Of a stretch of DNA of 64,000 bases, positions 41,922-49,985 are shown piece after piece. Origin of the DNA: Bradyrhizobium manausense (GTDB taxonomy: Bacteria; Pseudomonadota; Alphaproteobacteria; Rhizobiales; Xanthobacteraceae); NCBI RefSeq assembly GCF_018129685.1, contig NZ_JAFCLG010000003.1, forward strand, positions 124,001 through 188,000, read 5' to 3'. The number at the start of each line of letters is the position of its first letter. The first letter of the stretch is position 1. The notes under the pieces are model-generated. The model did no database searches. It was not told where the DNA came from and saw only the letters and a program-made list of their open reading frames with translations. Both the position numbers and the translations under genes were made by a program.

Positions 41922-42899
41922 GTGTTGAAGACATTCACGATGGTGCTGGCGACGTCGGTCGCCGCAATGTTCGCGACGACCAATGCCGGCATGGCGCAGA
42001 CCAAGCTGAAATGGGCCCATGTCTACGAGACCTCGGAGCCGTTCCACACCGCCTCGGTCTGGGCCGCGCAGGAGATCGGCAAGCGCACCAACGGGCGTTA
42101 CCAGATCGACGTCTATCCGGCCTCGCAGCTCGGCAAGGAAGCCGACATCAACCAGGGCCTTTCGCTCGGCTCTGTCGACATCATCATTTCCGGCTCGAGC
42201 TTCGCGGCCAAGAGCTTTCCGCCGATCGGCGTGACCTATTATCCCTACACCTTCCGCGACGCCGATCACCTGCTCGCCTACACCAAGAGCGATATCTTCA
42301 AGGAGCTCGCCAAGGGCTATGAGGACAAGAGTGGCCACCACATCATCGCGGTGACCTATTACGGCGTGCGCCAGACCTCCTCGAACAAGCCGATCAAGAC
42401 CTGCGCGGACCTCAAAGGCCTGAAGATGCGCGTGCCGGACGTTCCGGCCTATCTGGCGATGCCGCGCGCCTGCGGCGCCAACACCGCGCCGATCGCCTTC
42501 GCCGAAGTCTATCTCGCGCTCCAGAACGGCACCGTCGAAGCGCAGGAAAATCCGCTGACCACGATCGAGGCCAAGAAGTTCTACGAGGTGCAGAAGCACG
42601 TCGTGCTGACCGGCCACATCGTCGACCACCTCAACACGGTGGTGGCGGGTGCGCTCTGGAAGAAGCTGAGCGACGAGGACAAGAAGATCTTCACCGACGT
42701 GGCGCAGGAGGCCGCCGCCAAGGCGACCGCGGAGATCAAGCAGAACGAGGCCAAGCTCGTCGCCTTCTTCAAGGAGAAGGGCCTGACCGTGACCGAAGTC
42801 GACAAGAACGAGTTCCGCGACATCGTGCTGAAGAACGTCCCGTTCGAGACTTTTGGCTACCGCAAGGCCGATTGGGAACGCATTCAGGCCGTCAAGTAA
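41922..42899 (+). CDS. dctP: TRAP transporter solute-binding protein (DctP type)
   Basis: A periplasmic substrate-binding protein of 325 aa with a signal peptide (LKTFTMVLATSVAAMFATTN, cleavage near AGMAQ). DctP-family features are QTKLKWAHVYETSEPFHTAS, the ligand-binding Arg in LKGLKMRVPDVPAYLAMPRA (about residues 164-183), and GTVEAQENPLTTIEAKKFYE. The carboxylate-binding Arg fits a sugar acid. GTG 41922 follows GAGGAAAA. Its neighbours make a sugar acid such as a hexuronate or aldonate the best guess. Confidence 0.9.
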   Translation: MLKTFTMVLATSVAAMFATTNAGMAQTKLKWAHVYETSEPFHTASVWAAQEIGKRTNGRYQIDVYPASQLGKEADINQGLSLGSVDIIISGSSFAAKSFPPIGVTYYPYTFRDADHLLAYTKSDIFKELAKGYEDKSGHHIIAVTYYGVRQTSSNKPIKTCADLKGLKMRVPDVPAYLAMPRACGANTAPIAFAEVYLALQNGTVEAQENPLTTIEAKKFYEVQKHVVLTGHIVDHLNTVVAGALWKKLSDEDKKIFTDVAQEAAAKATAEIKQNEAKLVAFFKEKGLTVTEVDKNEFRDIVLKNVPFETFGYRKADWERIQAVK

Positions 42900-42907
42900 C
42901 AGTGAGC

Positions 42908-42990
42908 CGTCATTCCGGGATGGTCCGAAGGACCAGACCCGGAATCTCGAGATTCCGGGTTCGACGCTCGCGCGTCGCCCCGGAATGACG
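42908..42990. repeat. Palindromic intergenic repeat between dctP and dctQ
   Basis: Outer arms CGTCATTCCGGG (42908-42919) and CCCGGAATGACG (42979-42990) enclose a TGGTCC/GGACCA hairpin, a perfect 22-bp palindrome at 42938-42959 (centre ATCTCGAGAT) and a GACGC/GCGTC hairpin. The block can fold as a multi-branched RNA or cruciform. It may tune the dctP/dctQ expression ratio as an mRNA-stabilising hairpin. Confidence 0.75.
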
Positions 42991-43006
42991 TCAAGAGGAG
43001 TCCCCC

Positions 43007-43585
43007 ATGTCCACCACCGAAATCCACCGGCAGATCACCGCGGACGAGATTGCCCACACCTTCGAGGAAGAGGCCGCGCCGAAGGTCGATCTCGGCATCT
43101 ACGCCTTCGAGGACTGGGTGGCGCTGGCGATCTTCTGGGTGATGGCATTCGCCGTCTTCCTCCAGTTCTTCACCCGCTACGTGCTCAACGACAGCTATGC
43201 CTGGACCGAGGAGATCGCGACCTACTGCCTGATCGGCGTGGTCTTCATCGGTGCGTCGATGTGCGTACGGATGTCGCGGCATATCCAGGTTGACCTGATC
43301 TACCGCTATCTGCCGCACCTCGCGGCGCGTGCGCTGTCCACGCTGATCGACCTGATCCGGATCGCCTTCTTCGGCTATGCCATCAAGCTGGTCTGGGTCT
43401 ACATCCAGATCATCGGCGACGAGAACATGACCACGATCAATTTTCCAAAGAACTACGTCTATTACGCCGTGCTGCTCGGCTTCGTGCTGATGTTCGTGCG
43501 GTCGGTGCAGGTGGCGCTGCAACACCGGCGACAGGGCTACTCGATCCTCGAACGTCCCGGTGCCTACGACGGTATTGAAGGGTAA
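43007..43585 (+). CDS. dctQ: TRAP transporter small permease (DctQ type)
   Basis: A 192-aa membrane protein with four membrane segments: DWVALAIFWVMAFAVFLQFF, EEIATYCLIGVVFIGASMCV, LSTLIDLIRIAFFGYAIKLV and NYVYYAVLLGFVLMFVRSVQ. The conserved FFTRYVLNDSYAWTEEIATY motif is typical. The first 35 residues are polar. An AGAGGAG site precedes the ATG. It forms a complex with DctM. Confidence 0.92.
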   Translation: MSTTEIHRQITADEIAHTFEEEAAPKVDLGIYAFEDWVALAIFWVMAFAVFLQFFTRYVLNDSYAWTEEIATYCLIGVVFIGASMCVRMSRHIQVDLIYRYLPHLAARALSTLIDLIRIAFFGYAIKLVWVYIQIIGDENMTTINFPKNYVYYAVLLGFVLMFVRSVQVALQHRRQGYSILERPGAYDGIEG

Positions 43586-43589
43586 GGTG

Positions 43590-44996
43590 ATGCTGCTGTT
43601 GCTTGGAGGTTTCCTCATCCTGATGCTGCTCGGCGTTCCCGTGGCGATCGCCATGGCTTCGTCGTCGCTGCTCTATATTCTGGTCAGCGGCGTGACGCCC
43701 GACGTGACGCTGGCGCAGCGCATGATTGCCGGCGTCGAGAGCTTTCCGCTGCTCGCGGTGCCGTTCTTCATCCTGGCCGGCAACCTCATGAATATCGCAG
43801 GTGTCACCGGGCGCATCTACAAATTCGCCGTCGCGCTGGTTGGCTGGATGCGCGGCGGCCTCGGCCACGTCAACATCATCGGCTCGGTGATTTTTTCCGG
43901 CATGTCCGGCACCGCAATCGCGGATGCCGCCGGTCTCGGCACCATCGAGATCAAGGCGATGAAGGACCATGGCTACTCGACCGAGTTCTCGGTTGGCGTC
44001 ACCGCGGCGTCCGCCACGCTCGGGCCCATCATTCCGCCGTCGCTGCCCTTCGTGATCTACGGCATGATGGCGAACGTCTCGATCGGCGCGCTGTTCCTGG
44101 GCGGCGTCATCCCGGGCGTCGTCATGACGCTGCTGATGATGGCGACCGTCACTTACTTCGCGCACAAGAACAATTGGGGCAGCGATGCGCCTTTCTCCTG
44201 GCCGCAGCTCGGCTCCGCCGGGCTTGAGATCGCGATCGTGCTCGCTTTCCCGCTCGCGATCTGGCTGATGACGTTGGCCGGCCTATCGACCAACTTGGCG
44301 GTGGTGATCGGTCTCGGCACGCTGCTCGCGATCGACTGGTATTTCGACTTCTCGGCGGTGATGGCGCTGATGGCGCCGGTGATCCTGATCGGCGGCATGA
44401 CGCTCGGCTGGTTCACGCCGACGGAGGCCGCGGTTGCAGCCGTGATCTGGTCGCTGTTCCTCGGCCTCGTGCGCTACCGCACCATGACGCTGAAGACGGT
44501 GGCGAAGGCGACCTTCGACACCATCGAGACCACGGCCTCGGTGCTGTTCATCGTTACCGCAGCCTCGATCTTCGCCTGGCTGCTCACAGTGTCGCAGGCA
44601 GCCCAATTGCTGTCGGACTGGATGCTCAGCATCACCCATAACAAATGGGTGTTCCTGGCGCTCGCCAATATCCTGATCCTGTTCGTCGGGTGCTTCATCG
44701 ACACCACGGCGGCGATCACCATTCTGGTGCCGATCCTGCTGCCGATCGTGCTCAAGCTCGGCATCGATCCGATCCATTTCGGCCTGATCATGACGCTGAA
44801 CCTGATGATCGGCCTCTTGCATCCGCCGCTCGGCATGGTGCTGTTCGTGCTTGCGCGGGTGGCAAAACTCTCGGTCGAGCGCACGACGGTGGCGATCCTG
44901 CCCTGGCTGGTGCCGCTGATGCTCGCGCTGATCGCGATCACCTACATTCCCGAACTGACCCTCTGGCTGCCAAAATACATGGGACTTTCCAAATGA
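43590..44996 (+). CDS. dctM: TRAP transporter large permease (DctM type)
   Basis: A 468-aa membrane protein of the ion-transporter superfamily with about 12 membrane segments. Signatures are AGVESFPLLAVPFFILAGNL, GSVIFSGMSGTAIADAAGLG and ITAASATLGPIIPPSLP-like GVTAASATLGPIIPPSLPFV. The start at ATG 43590 (AAGGGTAAGGTG upstream) is preferred over GTG 43560, which lies inside dctQ. The stop overlaps the next gene (ATGA), so the dehydrogenase is co-translated. Confidence 0.94.
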   Translation: MLLLLGGFLILMLLGVPVAIAMASSSLLYILVSGVTPDVTLAQRMIAGVESFPLLAVPFFILAGNLMNIAGVTGRIYKFAVALVGWMRGGLGHVNIIGSVIFSGMSGTAIADAAGLGTIEIKAMKDHGYSTEFSVGVTAASATLGPIIPPSLPFVIYGMMANVSIGALFLGGVIPGVVMTLLMMATVTYFAHKNNWGSDAPFSWPQLGSAGLEIAIVLAFPLAIWLMTLAGLSTNLAVVIGLGTLLAIDWYFDFSAVMALMAPVILIGGMTLGWFTPTEAAVAAVIWSLFLGLVRYRTMTLKTVAKATFDTIETTASVLFIVTAASIFAWLLTVSQAAQLLSDWMLSITHNKWVFLALANILILFVGCFIDTTAAITILVPILLPIVLKLGIDPIHFGLIMTLNLMIGLLHPPLGMVLFVLARVAKLSVERTTVAILPWLVPLMLALIAITYIPELTLWLPKYMGLSK

Positions 44997-46042
44997 CCTC
45001 AGTCGCTCTCGCTGCAACCCTGTTCGGCCCCGAAGATCTGCGCATGGTCGAGCATCCGCTCGACAAGCTCCCCGCGGGCATGGTGCGCATTCGCTTCGGC
45101 GCCGGCGGCATCTGCGGCTCCGACATGCATTACTTTCGCCATGCCCGCACCGGCGACTTCGTGGTGAAATCGCCGCTGGTGCTCGGCCACGAGATTTCCG
45201 GCGAGGTCGTCGAGATCGCGGGCTCCGCGGCCAACCTGAAGGTCGGCGACCGCGTCGCCGTCAACCCGTCGCGCTGGTGCGGACATTGCACCGCCTGCCG
45301 CGAGGGCCGGCAAAACCTCTGCGAAAATATCTACTTCATGGGCTCGGCGTCGAAGACCCCGCACATGCAGGGCGGCTTTGCCAACTATTTCGACGCGATC
45401 CCGGCGCAGTGCGTGAAGATTCCGGATCATGTGCCCTATCAGGCCGCGGCGTTGGCCGAACCGCTCGCGGTCTGCCTGCATGCGGTCGCGCGCGCCGGCA
45501 ATATCGAGGGCAAGCGCGGCATCATCTTTGGCGCCGGACCGATCGGGCTCCTGACCATGCTCGCCGCGCGCCGCGCCGGGATGGCCGATATCACGGTTGC
45601 CGACATCGCGCCGGCACCGCTGGCATTTGCGACCAAGCTCGGCGCCTCTCACGTCGAAAATGTCTCCGCCGGCGAAGAGGGCCTGAAGGCCCAGGCCGCT
45701 TCGCGTCCTTATGATGTCGCGTTCGAAGTGTCAGGCACGGCCGCGGGCCTTGCCAGCGCCATTGGGATCGTTCGACGCGGCGGCATCGTCGTGCAGATCG
45801 GCAATCTGCCGGGCGGCCAGATTCCGACGCCGTCGAATGCCGTGATGGCAAAGGAGATCGACCTGCGCGGCTCGTTCCGCTTCGGGCTCGAGTTCATGAC
45901 CGCGGTCGAGCTGATCGGTGCCGGAAACGTCGACGTGCTCTCGCTGGTTACCGCCGAACGGCCACTGTCCACCGCACCCGACGCGCTGCGGCTGGCGCTC
46001 GACCGCTCGCAGAGCGTCAAGGTCGTGCTGACCGCCAACTGA
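44993..46042 (+). CDS. Zinc-dependent sugar-acid dehydrogenase (L-idonate/L-gulonate 5-dehydrogenase type)
   Basis: A medium-chain zinc dehydrogenase of 349 aa. The catalytic zinc ligands are C41 (GGICGSDMHY) and H66-E67 (LGHEISGEV), and the structural zinc ligands are C96, C99, C102 and C110 (CGHCTACREGRQNLC). The NAD-binding motif is IIFGAGPIGLLTM. It resembles L-idonate 5-dehydrogenase. Because the neighbours make mannonate from fructuronate, L-gulonate 5-dehydrogenase activity (forming D-fructuronate) is an attractive alternative. The start overlaps the dctM stop. Confidence 0.87.
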   Translation: MTSVALAATLFGPEDLRMVEHPLDKLPAGMVRIRFGAGGICGSDMHYFRHARTGDFVVKSPLVLGHEISGEVVEIAGSAANLKVGDRVAVNPSRWCGHCTACREGRQNLCENIYFMGSASKTPHMQGGFANYFDAIPAQCVKIPDHVPYQAAALAEPLAVCLHAVARAGNIEGKRGIIFGAGPIGLLTMLAARRAGMADITVADIAPAPLAFATKLGASHVENVSAGEEGLKAQAASRPYDVAFEVSGTAAGLASAIGIVRRGGIVVQIGNLPGGQIPTPSNAVMAKEIDLRGSFRFGLEFMTAVELIGAGNVDVLSLVTAERPLSTAPDALRLALDRSQSVKVVLTAN

Positions 46043-46057
46043 TCCGGGAGAACAGGC

Positions 46058-47248
46058 ATGATGTTGCAGGGATGGCGCTGGTACGGGCCCGACGATCCCG
46101 TGTCGCTGGACGATGTCAGGCAGGCCGGTGCGACGGATATCGTCTCGGCACTGCATCAGGTGCCGATCGGCGAGGCCTGGACGCGCAAGGCGGTGGAGGA
46201 GCGCAAGAACTTTATCGAGCGCGGCCAGCCCGGCCGCTCGCAACTGACCTGGTCGGTGGTGGAATCGATTCCGATCCCCGACGACGTCAAACGTCTCGGG
46301 GCCAAGGCGACGAAGTCCATCGAGGCGTGGATCGCGAGCCTGGAGGCCGTTGCTGCATCCGGAATCAAGATCATCTGCTACAACTTCATGCCCGTGGTCG
46401 ATTGGTGCCGCACCGATCTGGAGTGGGAGCTGCCGAACGGCGCTCGCGCCATGCGCTTCGACCAGGACCGCTTTGCCGCGTTCGAGCTGCATATCCTCAA
46501 GCGCCCCGCTGCCGCGCAGGACTATTCGCCGGAGCAGCAGGCACGCGCCAAAACGCTGTTCGAAAAGATGAGCCAGGCCGACATCGATTATCTCGTCATG
46601 GTGATCGCCAGCGCGCTGCCCGGCTCGACCACCGAGCCGATGACCATCCCGCAATTCCGTGACCGGCTGGAGCAGTATCGCGACATCACGCCCAAGATTT
46701 TGCGGCACCACCTCGCCGAGTTCCTGGGGCGCGTCGCGCCGGTCGCCGAGCAACTCGGTGTGTCATTGACGCTGCACCCGGACGATCCGCCGCGGCCGCT
46801 GTTCGGCTTGCCGCGCATCGCCTCGACCGCCGATGACTATCAGGCGCTGTTCGATGCCGTGCCGTCCAGGGCCAACGGCATCTGCCTGTGCACGGGCTCG
46901 CTCGGCGTGCGGCCCGAGAACGATCTGCCCGCGATGGCCGAACGCTTCGGCCCGCGCGTCGCCTTTGCGCATCTGCGCGCGACCAGACGCGAGGGCGATG
47001 GCTTGTCGTTCCACGAGTCCGATCATCTCGACGGCGACGTCGACATGATTGCGGTGTTGAAGGTGCTGCTGAAGGAGAATGCGCGGCGTTCGCCGGACGA
47101 GCGGATCGTGTTTCGCCCGGATCACGGGCACCGCATGCTGGACGATCTGACCGCCACCAAGCGCACCAATCCCGGCTACACCGCCATCGGCCGCCTCCGC
47201 GGCCTCGCCGAGCTGCGCGGTGCAATCCGGGCGATCGAGCATCGATGA
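46058..47248 (+). CDS. uxuA: D-mannonate dehydratase UxuA
   Basis: UxuA removes water from D-mannonate to give 2-keto-3-deoxy-D-gluconate. The 396-aa length is normal. Signatures are WRWYGPDDPVSLDDVRQAGA at the N-terminus, VVESIPIPDDVKRLGAKATK, IKIICYNFMPVVDWCRTDLE, and the metal-site end FRPDHGHRMLDDLTATKRTN. It is 15 nt after the zinc dehydrogenase and closes the TRAP operon. Confidence 0.96.
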   Translation: MMLQGWRWYGPDDPVSLDDVRQAGATDIVSALHQVPIGEAWTRKAVEERKNFIERGQPGRSQLTWSVVESIPIPDDVKRLGAKATKSIEAWIASLEAVAASGIKIICYNFMPVVDWCRTDLEWELPNGARAMRFDQDRFAAFELHILKRPAAAQDYSPEQQARAKTLFEKMSQADIDYLVMVIASALPGSTTEPMTIPQFRDRLEQYRDITPKILRHHLAEFLGRVAPVAEQLGVSLTLHPDDPPRPLFGLPRIASTADDYQALFDAVPSRANGICLCTGSLGVRPENDLPAMAERFGPRVAFAHLRATRREGDGLSFHESDHLDGDVDMIAVLKVLLKENARRSPDERIVFRPDHGHRMLDDLTATKRTNPGYTAIGRLRGLAELRGAIRAIEHR

Positions 47249-47291
47249 CGGCGGTGGAGTGAGAGGCGCCGAATCTTCCACAGCTTCCTGG

Positions 47292-47361
47292 CCGGGCTTG
47301 TCCTGGCCATCCACGTCTTGCTTCCCGGTACTGAGAACGTGGATGCCCGGGACAAGCCCGG
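47292..47361. repeat. Palindromic intergenic repeat after uxuA
   Basis: CCGGGCTTGTCC (47292-47303) pairs with GGACAAGCCCGG (47350-47361), and ATCCACGT (47309-47316) with ACGTGGAT (47337-47344). It can end transcription of the uxuA operon or be a mobile palindromic repeat. Confidence 0.72.
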
Positions 47362-47423
47362 GCATGACGACCTCTCTTGAAGCTCGCTGCCTGCTTAATA
47401 ACAAGCCATCTTTGCCCTCATTT

Positions 47424-47610
47424 CCTGATGGACGAGACCATCGTCGCGCTGTTCATCTCCGGCGGCCAGTATCAGCCGCTGACCAAGCGCATGTTCACCG
47501 CGCTGCGTGACGAGATCGACCCGACCATCGCCGCGATCTCGACGCTGATGACCGCGGCGTCGTTCCTGCCGGTGCAGGCGGCAAGCGCGCGGGGGAAGAA
47601 GGCCGGGTGA
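47424..47610 (+). pseudogene. Fragment of an ABC-transporter permease (PotC-like C-terminus)
   Basis: The translated stretch MDETIVALFISGGQYQPLTK and RMFTALRDEIDPTIAAISTL followed by MTAASFL matches the C-terminal part of spermidine/putrescine-type permeases (SFDE...VALFLSG, then RMF..IR.EIDPTIAAVSTL). Only about 60 residues remain. The membrane-spanning part is missing, and no upstream frame continues it. No other ABC component is nearby. It is probably a leftover of a deletion, lying between two palindromic repeats. Confidence 0.62.
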
Positions 47611-47614
47611 GGTC

Positions 47615-47735
47615 GTCGTCCTGGCGAAAGCCAGGACCCATTACCCCAGGGAGATGTTATCGCGTGAGCTGGTAACTCCGAGTCTTAGCCAAACTACGCT
47701 CGGTGGTTATGGGTCCTGGCCTTCGCCAGGACGAC
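47615..47735. repeat. Long inverted repeat (family A) between the permease fragment and the tetR gene
   Basis: Arms of 26 bp at 47615-47640 and 47710-47735 (beginning GTCGTCCTGGCGAA and ending TTCGCCAGGACGAC) with a single mismatch, separated by about 70 bp. The arms and part of the spacer (GCCAAACT and TGGTTATGGGTCC) resemble the repeat at 61200-61326. Confidence 0.8.
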
Positions 47736-47761
47736 AGCGGAGGTTGTGGCGCGCTTTCGCC

Positions 47762-48412
47762 TCACTCCTTCGCCCCCAGCCACGCCAAAATCATCTCCAC
47801 AATCTGCGTCCTGCTCCTCGCCAGCACCTTCGGCTCGCTGAGATCCCGATCGAACAGCGCCCCGAACGTATGCCGGTTGGCCACGCGGAAGAAGCAATAG
47901 GAGGAGATGGCCAGATGCAAATCGATGGCGTCGACGTCGTCGCGGAAGACGCCCTCGCTGCGGCCGCGCTTGAGGATGCCGTCCAGCGTCGCGATCACGC
48001 TGGCGTTGAGCTGGCGCAGTTGCAAATTCTGCTTCAGGTGCTTGCCGTGGTGGATGTTCTCGATTGAGACGAGACGAATGAAGTTCGGATTGCGCTCGTC
48101 GTGGTCGAAGGTCGCCTCGATCAGCCGGCGCAGGCCCTCGCGCGCGTCGCAGCTGGCGATATCGAGCTGGTCTTCCAGCGCGCGGATGCTGCGATAGGCT
48201 TCTTCCAGCACTGCGAGGTAGAGCTGCTCCTTGCCGCCGAAATAATAATAGATCATCCGCTTCGAGGTGCGGGTGCGTGCCGCGATCGCATCGACGCGCG
48301 CGCCGGAATAACCCTCCGAGGCGAATTCGGCCATCGCCACTTCGAGGATGTCGCGCTTGGTGCGCTCGGGGTCGTTGGTGCGCTTCGATGGGGGCGGCAT
48401 GCGTTTGAGCAT
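47762..48412 (-). CDS. TetR-family transcription regulator
   Basis: A 216-aa repressor. The N-terminal helix-turn-helix covers about residues 17-63 (KRDILEVAMAEFASEGYSGA, RVDAIAARTRTSKRMIYYYF), followed by GGKEQLYLAVLEEAYRSI, and the ligand-binding part is helical. It is divergent from the MHS transporter and carboxylesterase genes and is separated from them by a symmetrical operator-like palindrome. It likely represses both directions. Confidence 0.9.
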   Translation of the reverse strand: MLKRMPPPSKRTNDPERTKRDILEVAMAEFASEGYSGARVDAIAARTRTSKRMIYYYFGGKEQLYLAVLEEAYRSIRALEDQLDIASCDAREGLRRLIEATFDHDERNPNFIRLVSIENIHHGKHLKQNLQLRQLNASVIATLDGILKRGRSEGVFRDDVDAIDLHLAISSYCFFRVANRHTFGALFDRDLSEPKVLARSRTQIVEMILAWLGAKE

Positions 48413-48493
48413 TACTATTTCTCCCGCGAGTTTCTATGGATCACCTTGAAGGTGAAGGCAAATTTCGCCCAATCCGACGTTTTCCGGCGTGGT

Positions 48494-48527
48494 CTTGCAT
48501 AAACGTACTAGTTCGTACATTATGCAA
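48494..48527. promoter_or_regulatory. Symmetrical divergent promoter/operator between tetR and the MHS transporter
   Basis: TTGCATAA at 48495-48502 and TTATGCAA at 48520-48527 form a perfect 8-bp inverted repeat around an inner dyad with CGTAC (48504-48508), ACTAGT (48507-48512) and CGTAC (48514-48518). On the plus strand, TTGCAT, 17 nt and CATTAT look like a promoter; on the minus strand, TTGCAT, 17 nt and GTTTAT do the same. A TetR dimer here would block both. Confidence 0.62.
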
Positions 48528-48625
48528 TGAAACCAAGGTGCGGCAACCACAAGCAAGAAAAGCGCGCAAAGCCGGACGGGCCTGACGCGAGCTTCAGCCG
48601 CCATCGCACACGGGGAGGAATTTTG

Positions 48626-49963
48626 ATGAGCTCGATCTCAACTGCATCGCTGCATGCGCCAACAGCAGCGGAAACCACGCCAAGCAAGCTGCCGAAGCGC
48701 GCCGCGCTCGTCAGCTTCGTCGGCAGCATGCTCGAATACTACGACTTCTTCATCTACGGCACCGCGGCGGCGCTGATCTTTCCAAAAGTGTTCTTCGCCA
48801 ATGTCGATCCCGCAACCGGGACGCTGCTCGCGCTGTTGTCGTTCGGCATCGGCTATATCGCGCGCCCCGTCGGGGCCGTCATCCTCGGCCATTTCGGCGA
48901 CCGCATCGGTCGCAAGACGGTGCTGCTGTTCACACTGGTGATCATGGGCGCTTCGACGCTCGCGATCGGCCTGTTGCCGGATGCCAAGACCATCGGCAAT
49001 GCCGCACCCATCATCCTGACGCTGCTCCGTCTGTTGCAGGGCCTGTCGGCGGCCGGCGAGCAGAGCGGGGCGAACTCGCTGACGCTGGAGCATTCGGCCA
49101 ATTCCAACCGCGCCTTCTTCACCAGTTGGACCCTGAGCGGTACCCAGGCCGGCGCGATCCTGGCGACGCTGGTGTTCATTCCGGTGTCGAGCATGCCGGA
49201 AGACCAGCTGCTGAGCTGGGGCTGGCGCATTCCGTTCCTGCTCTCCGCGCTGGTGCTGCTGGTTGCCTATCTGGTGCGCCGGACCATGCCGGAAACGCCT
49301 GTGTTCGAGGACATCAAGGACAAGGCCCAGGTCGCTCGTTTCCCCGTCGTCGCGCTGCTGCGCGACTACGGGCCGGATGTGCTGCGCGTGATCGTCTGCG
49401 CGCTGATCGCGACGGTGAGCACCCTGACGGCCGTGTTTGCGCTCGGCTATGCCACCAGCAAGTTCGGCGTCGCGCGTCCGACCATGCTGTGGGCCGGCGT
49501 GCTCGGCAACGTCACCGCGCTGTTCGCGCAGCCGCTCTGGGCCTTGCTCGCCGACAAGATCGGCCGCAAGCCGGTGTTCATCGGCGGCGTACTCGGCTGC
49601 GCCGTGCTGCTGTTCCCTTACTTTATGCTGGTGACGTCGGGCAGCACGCCTGCGATCTTCGCCGCGGCGATCGGCCTCTACATCATCTACTCGGCGCCGA
49701 ACGCGATCTGGCCGTCGTTCTATGCCGAGATGTTCGAGGCGCGCGTGCGCTATTCCGGCACCGCGATCGGCACCCAGCTCGGCTTTCTCGCCGCTGGCTT
49801 CACGCCGCTGGTGAGCGCAAGCCTCGTCGGCGAGGGCCCGAACGGCTGGATTCCGGTTGCGATCTTCGTCGCCGGTTGCTGTGTGGCTTCGGCCCTCGCC
49901 GCGATGACCGCGCGCGAAACCCACAAGGTCGACATCGCCGATCTCGGCAAGCGGCGCGCGTGA
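48626..49963 (+). CDS. MHS-family (metabolite:H+ symporter) MFS transporter
   Basis: A 12-segment transporter of 445 aa like ShiA, KgtP or ProP. The MHS signature begins ALVSFVGSMLEYYDFFIYGT. The MFS loop motif is LGHFGDRIGRKTVLL (about residues 90-104), and a second copy lies in the loop ALLADKIGRKPVFIGGVLG. The substrate is unknown, probably an organic acid. GGGAGGAATTTTG precedes ATG 48626; the upstream ATG at 48527 lies in the operator region. It is 22 nt before a carboxylesterase gene, so it may import an ester or its product. Confidence 0.88.
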   Translation: MSSISTASLHAPTAAETTPSKLPKRAALVSFVGSMLEYYDFFIYGTAAALIFPKVFFANVDPATGTLLALLSFGIGYIARPVGAVILGHFGDRIGRKTVLLFTLVIMGASTLAIGLLPDAKTIGNAAPIILTLLRLLQGLSAAGEQSGANSLTLEHSANSNRAFFTSWTLSGTQAGAILATLVFIPVSSMPEDQLLSWGWRIPFLLSALVLLVAYLVRRTMPETPVFEDIKDKAQVARFPVVALLRDYGPDVLRVIVCALIATVSTLTAVFALGYATSKFGVARPTMLWAGVLGNVTALFAQPLWALLADKIGRKPVFIGGVLGCAVLLFPYFMLVTSGSTPAIFAAAIGLYIIYSAPNAIWPSFYAEMFEARVRYSGTAIGTQLGFLAAGFTPLVSASLVGEGPNGWIPVAIFVAGCCVASALAAMTARETHKVDIADLGKRRA

Positions 49964-49985
49964 ACGCAAGACAGGACACGATCGC

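Noticed and set aside
42908..42990. CRISPR-like array from the repeated CCGGAAT words
   Set aside because: There are no regularly spaced repeats with spacers; it is a nested palindrome.
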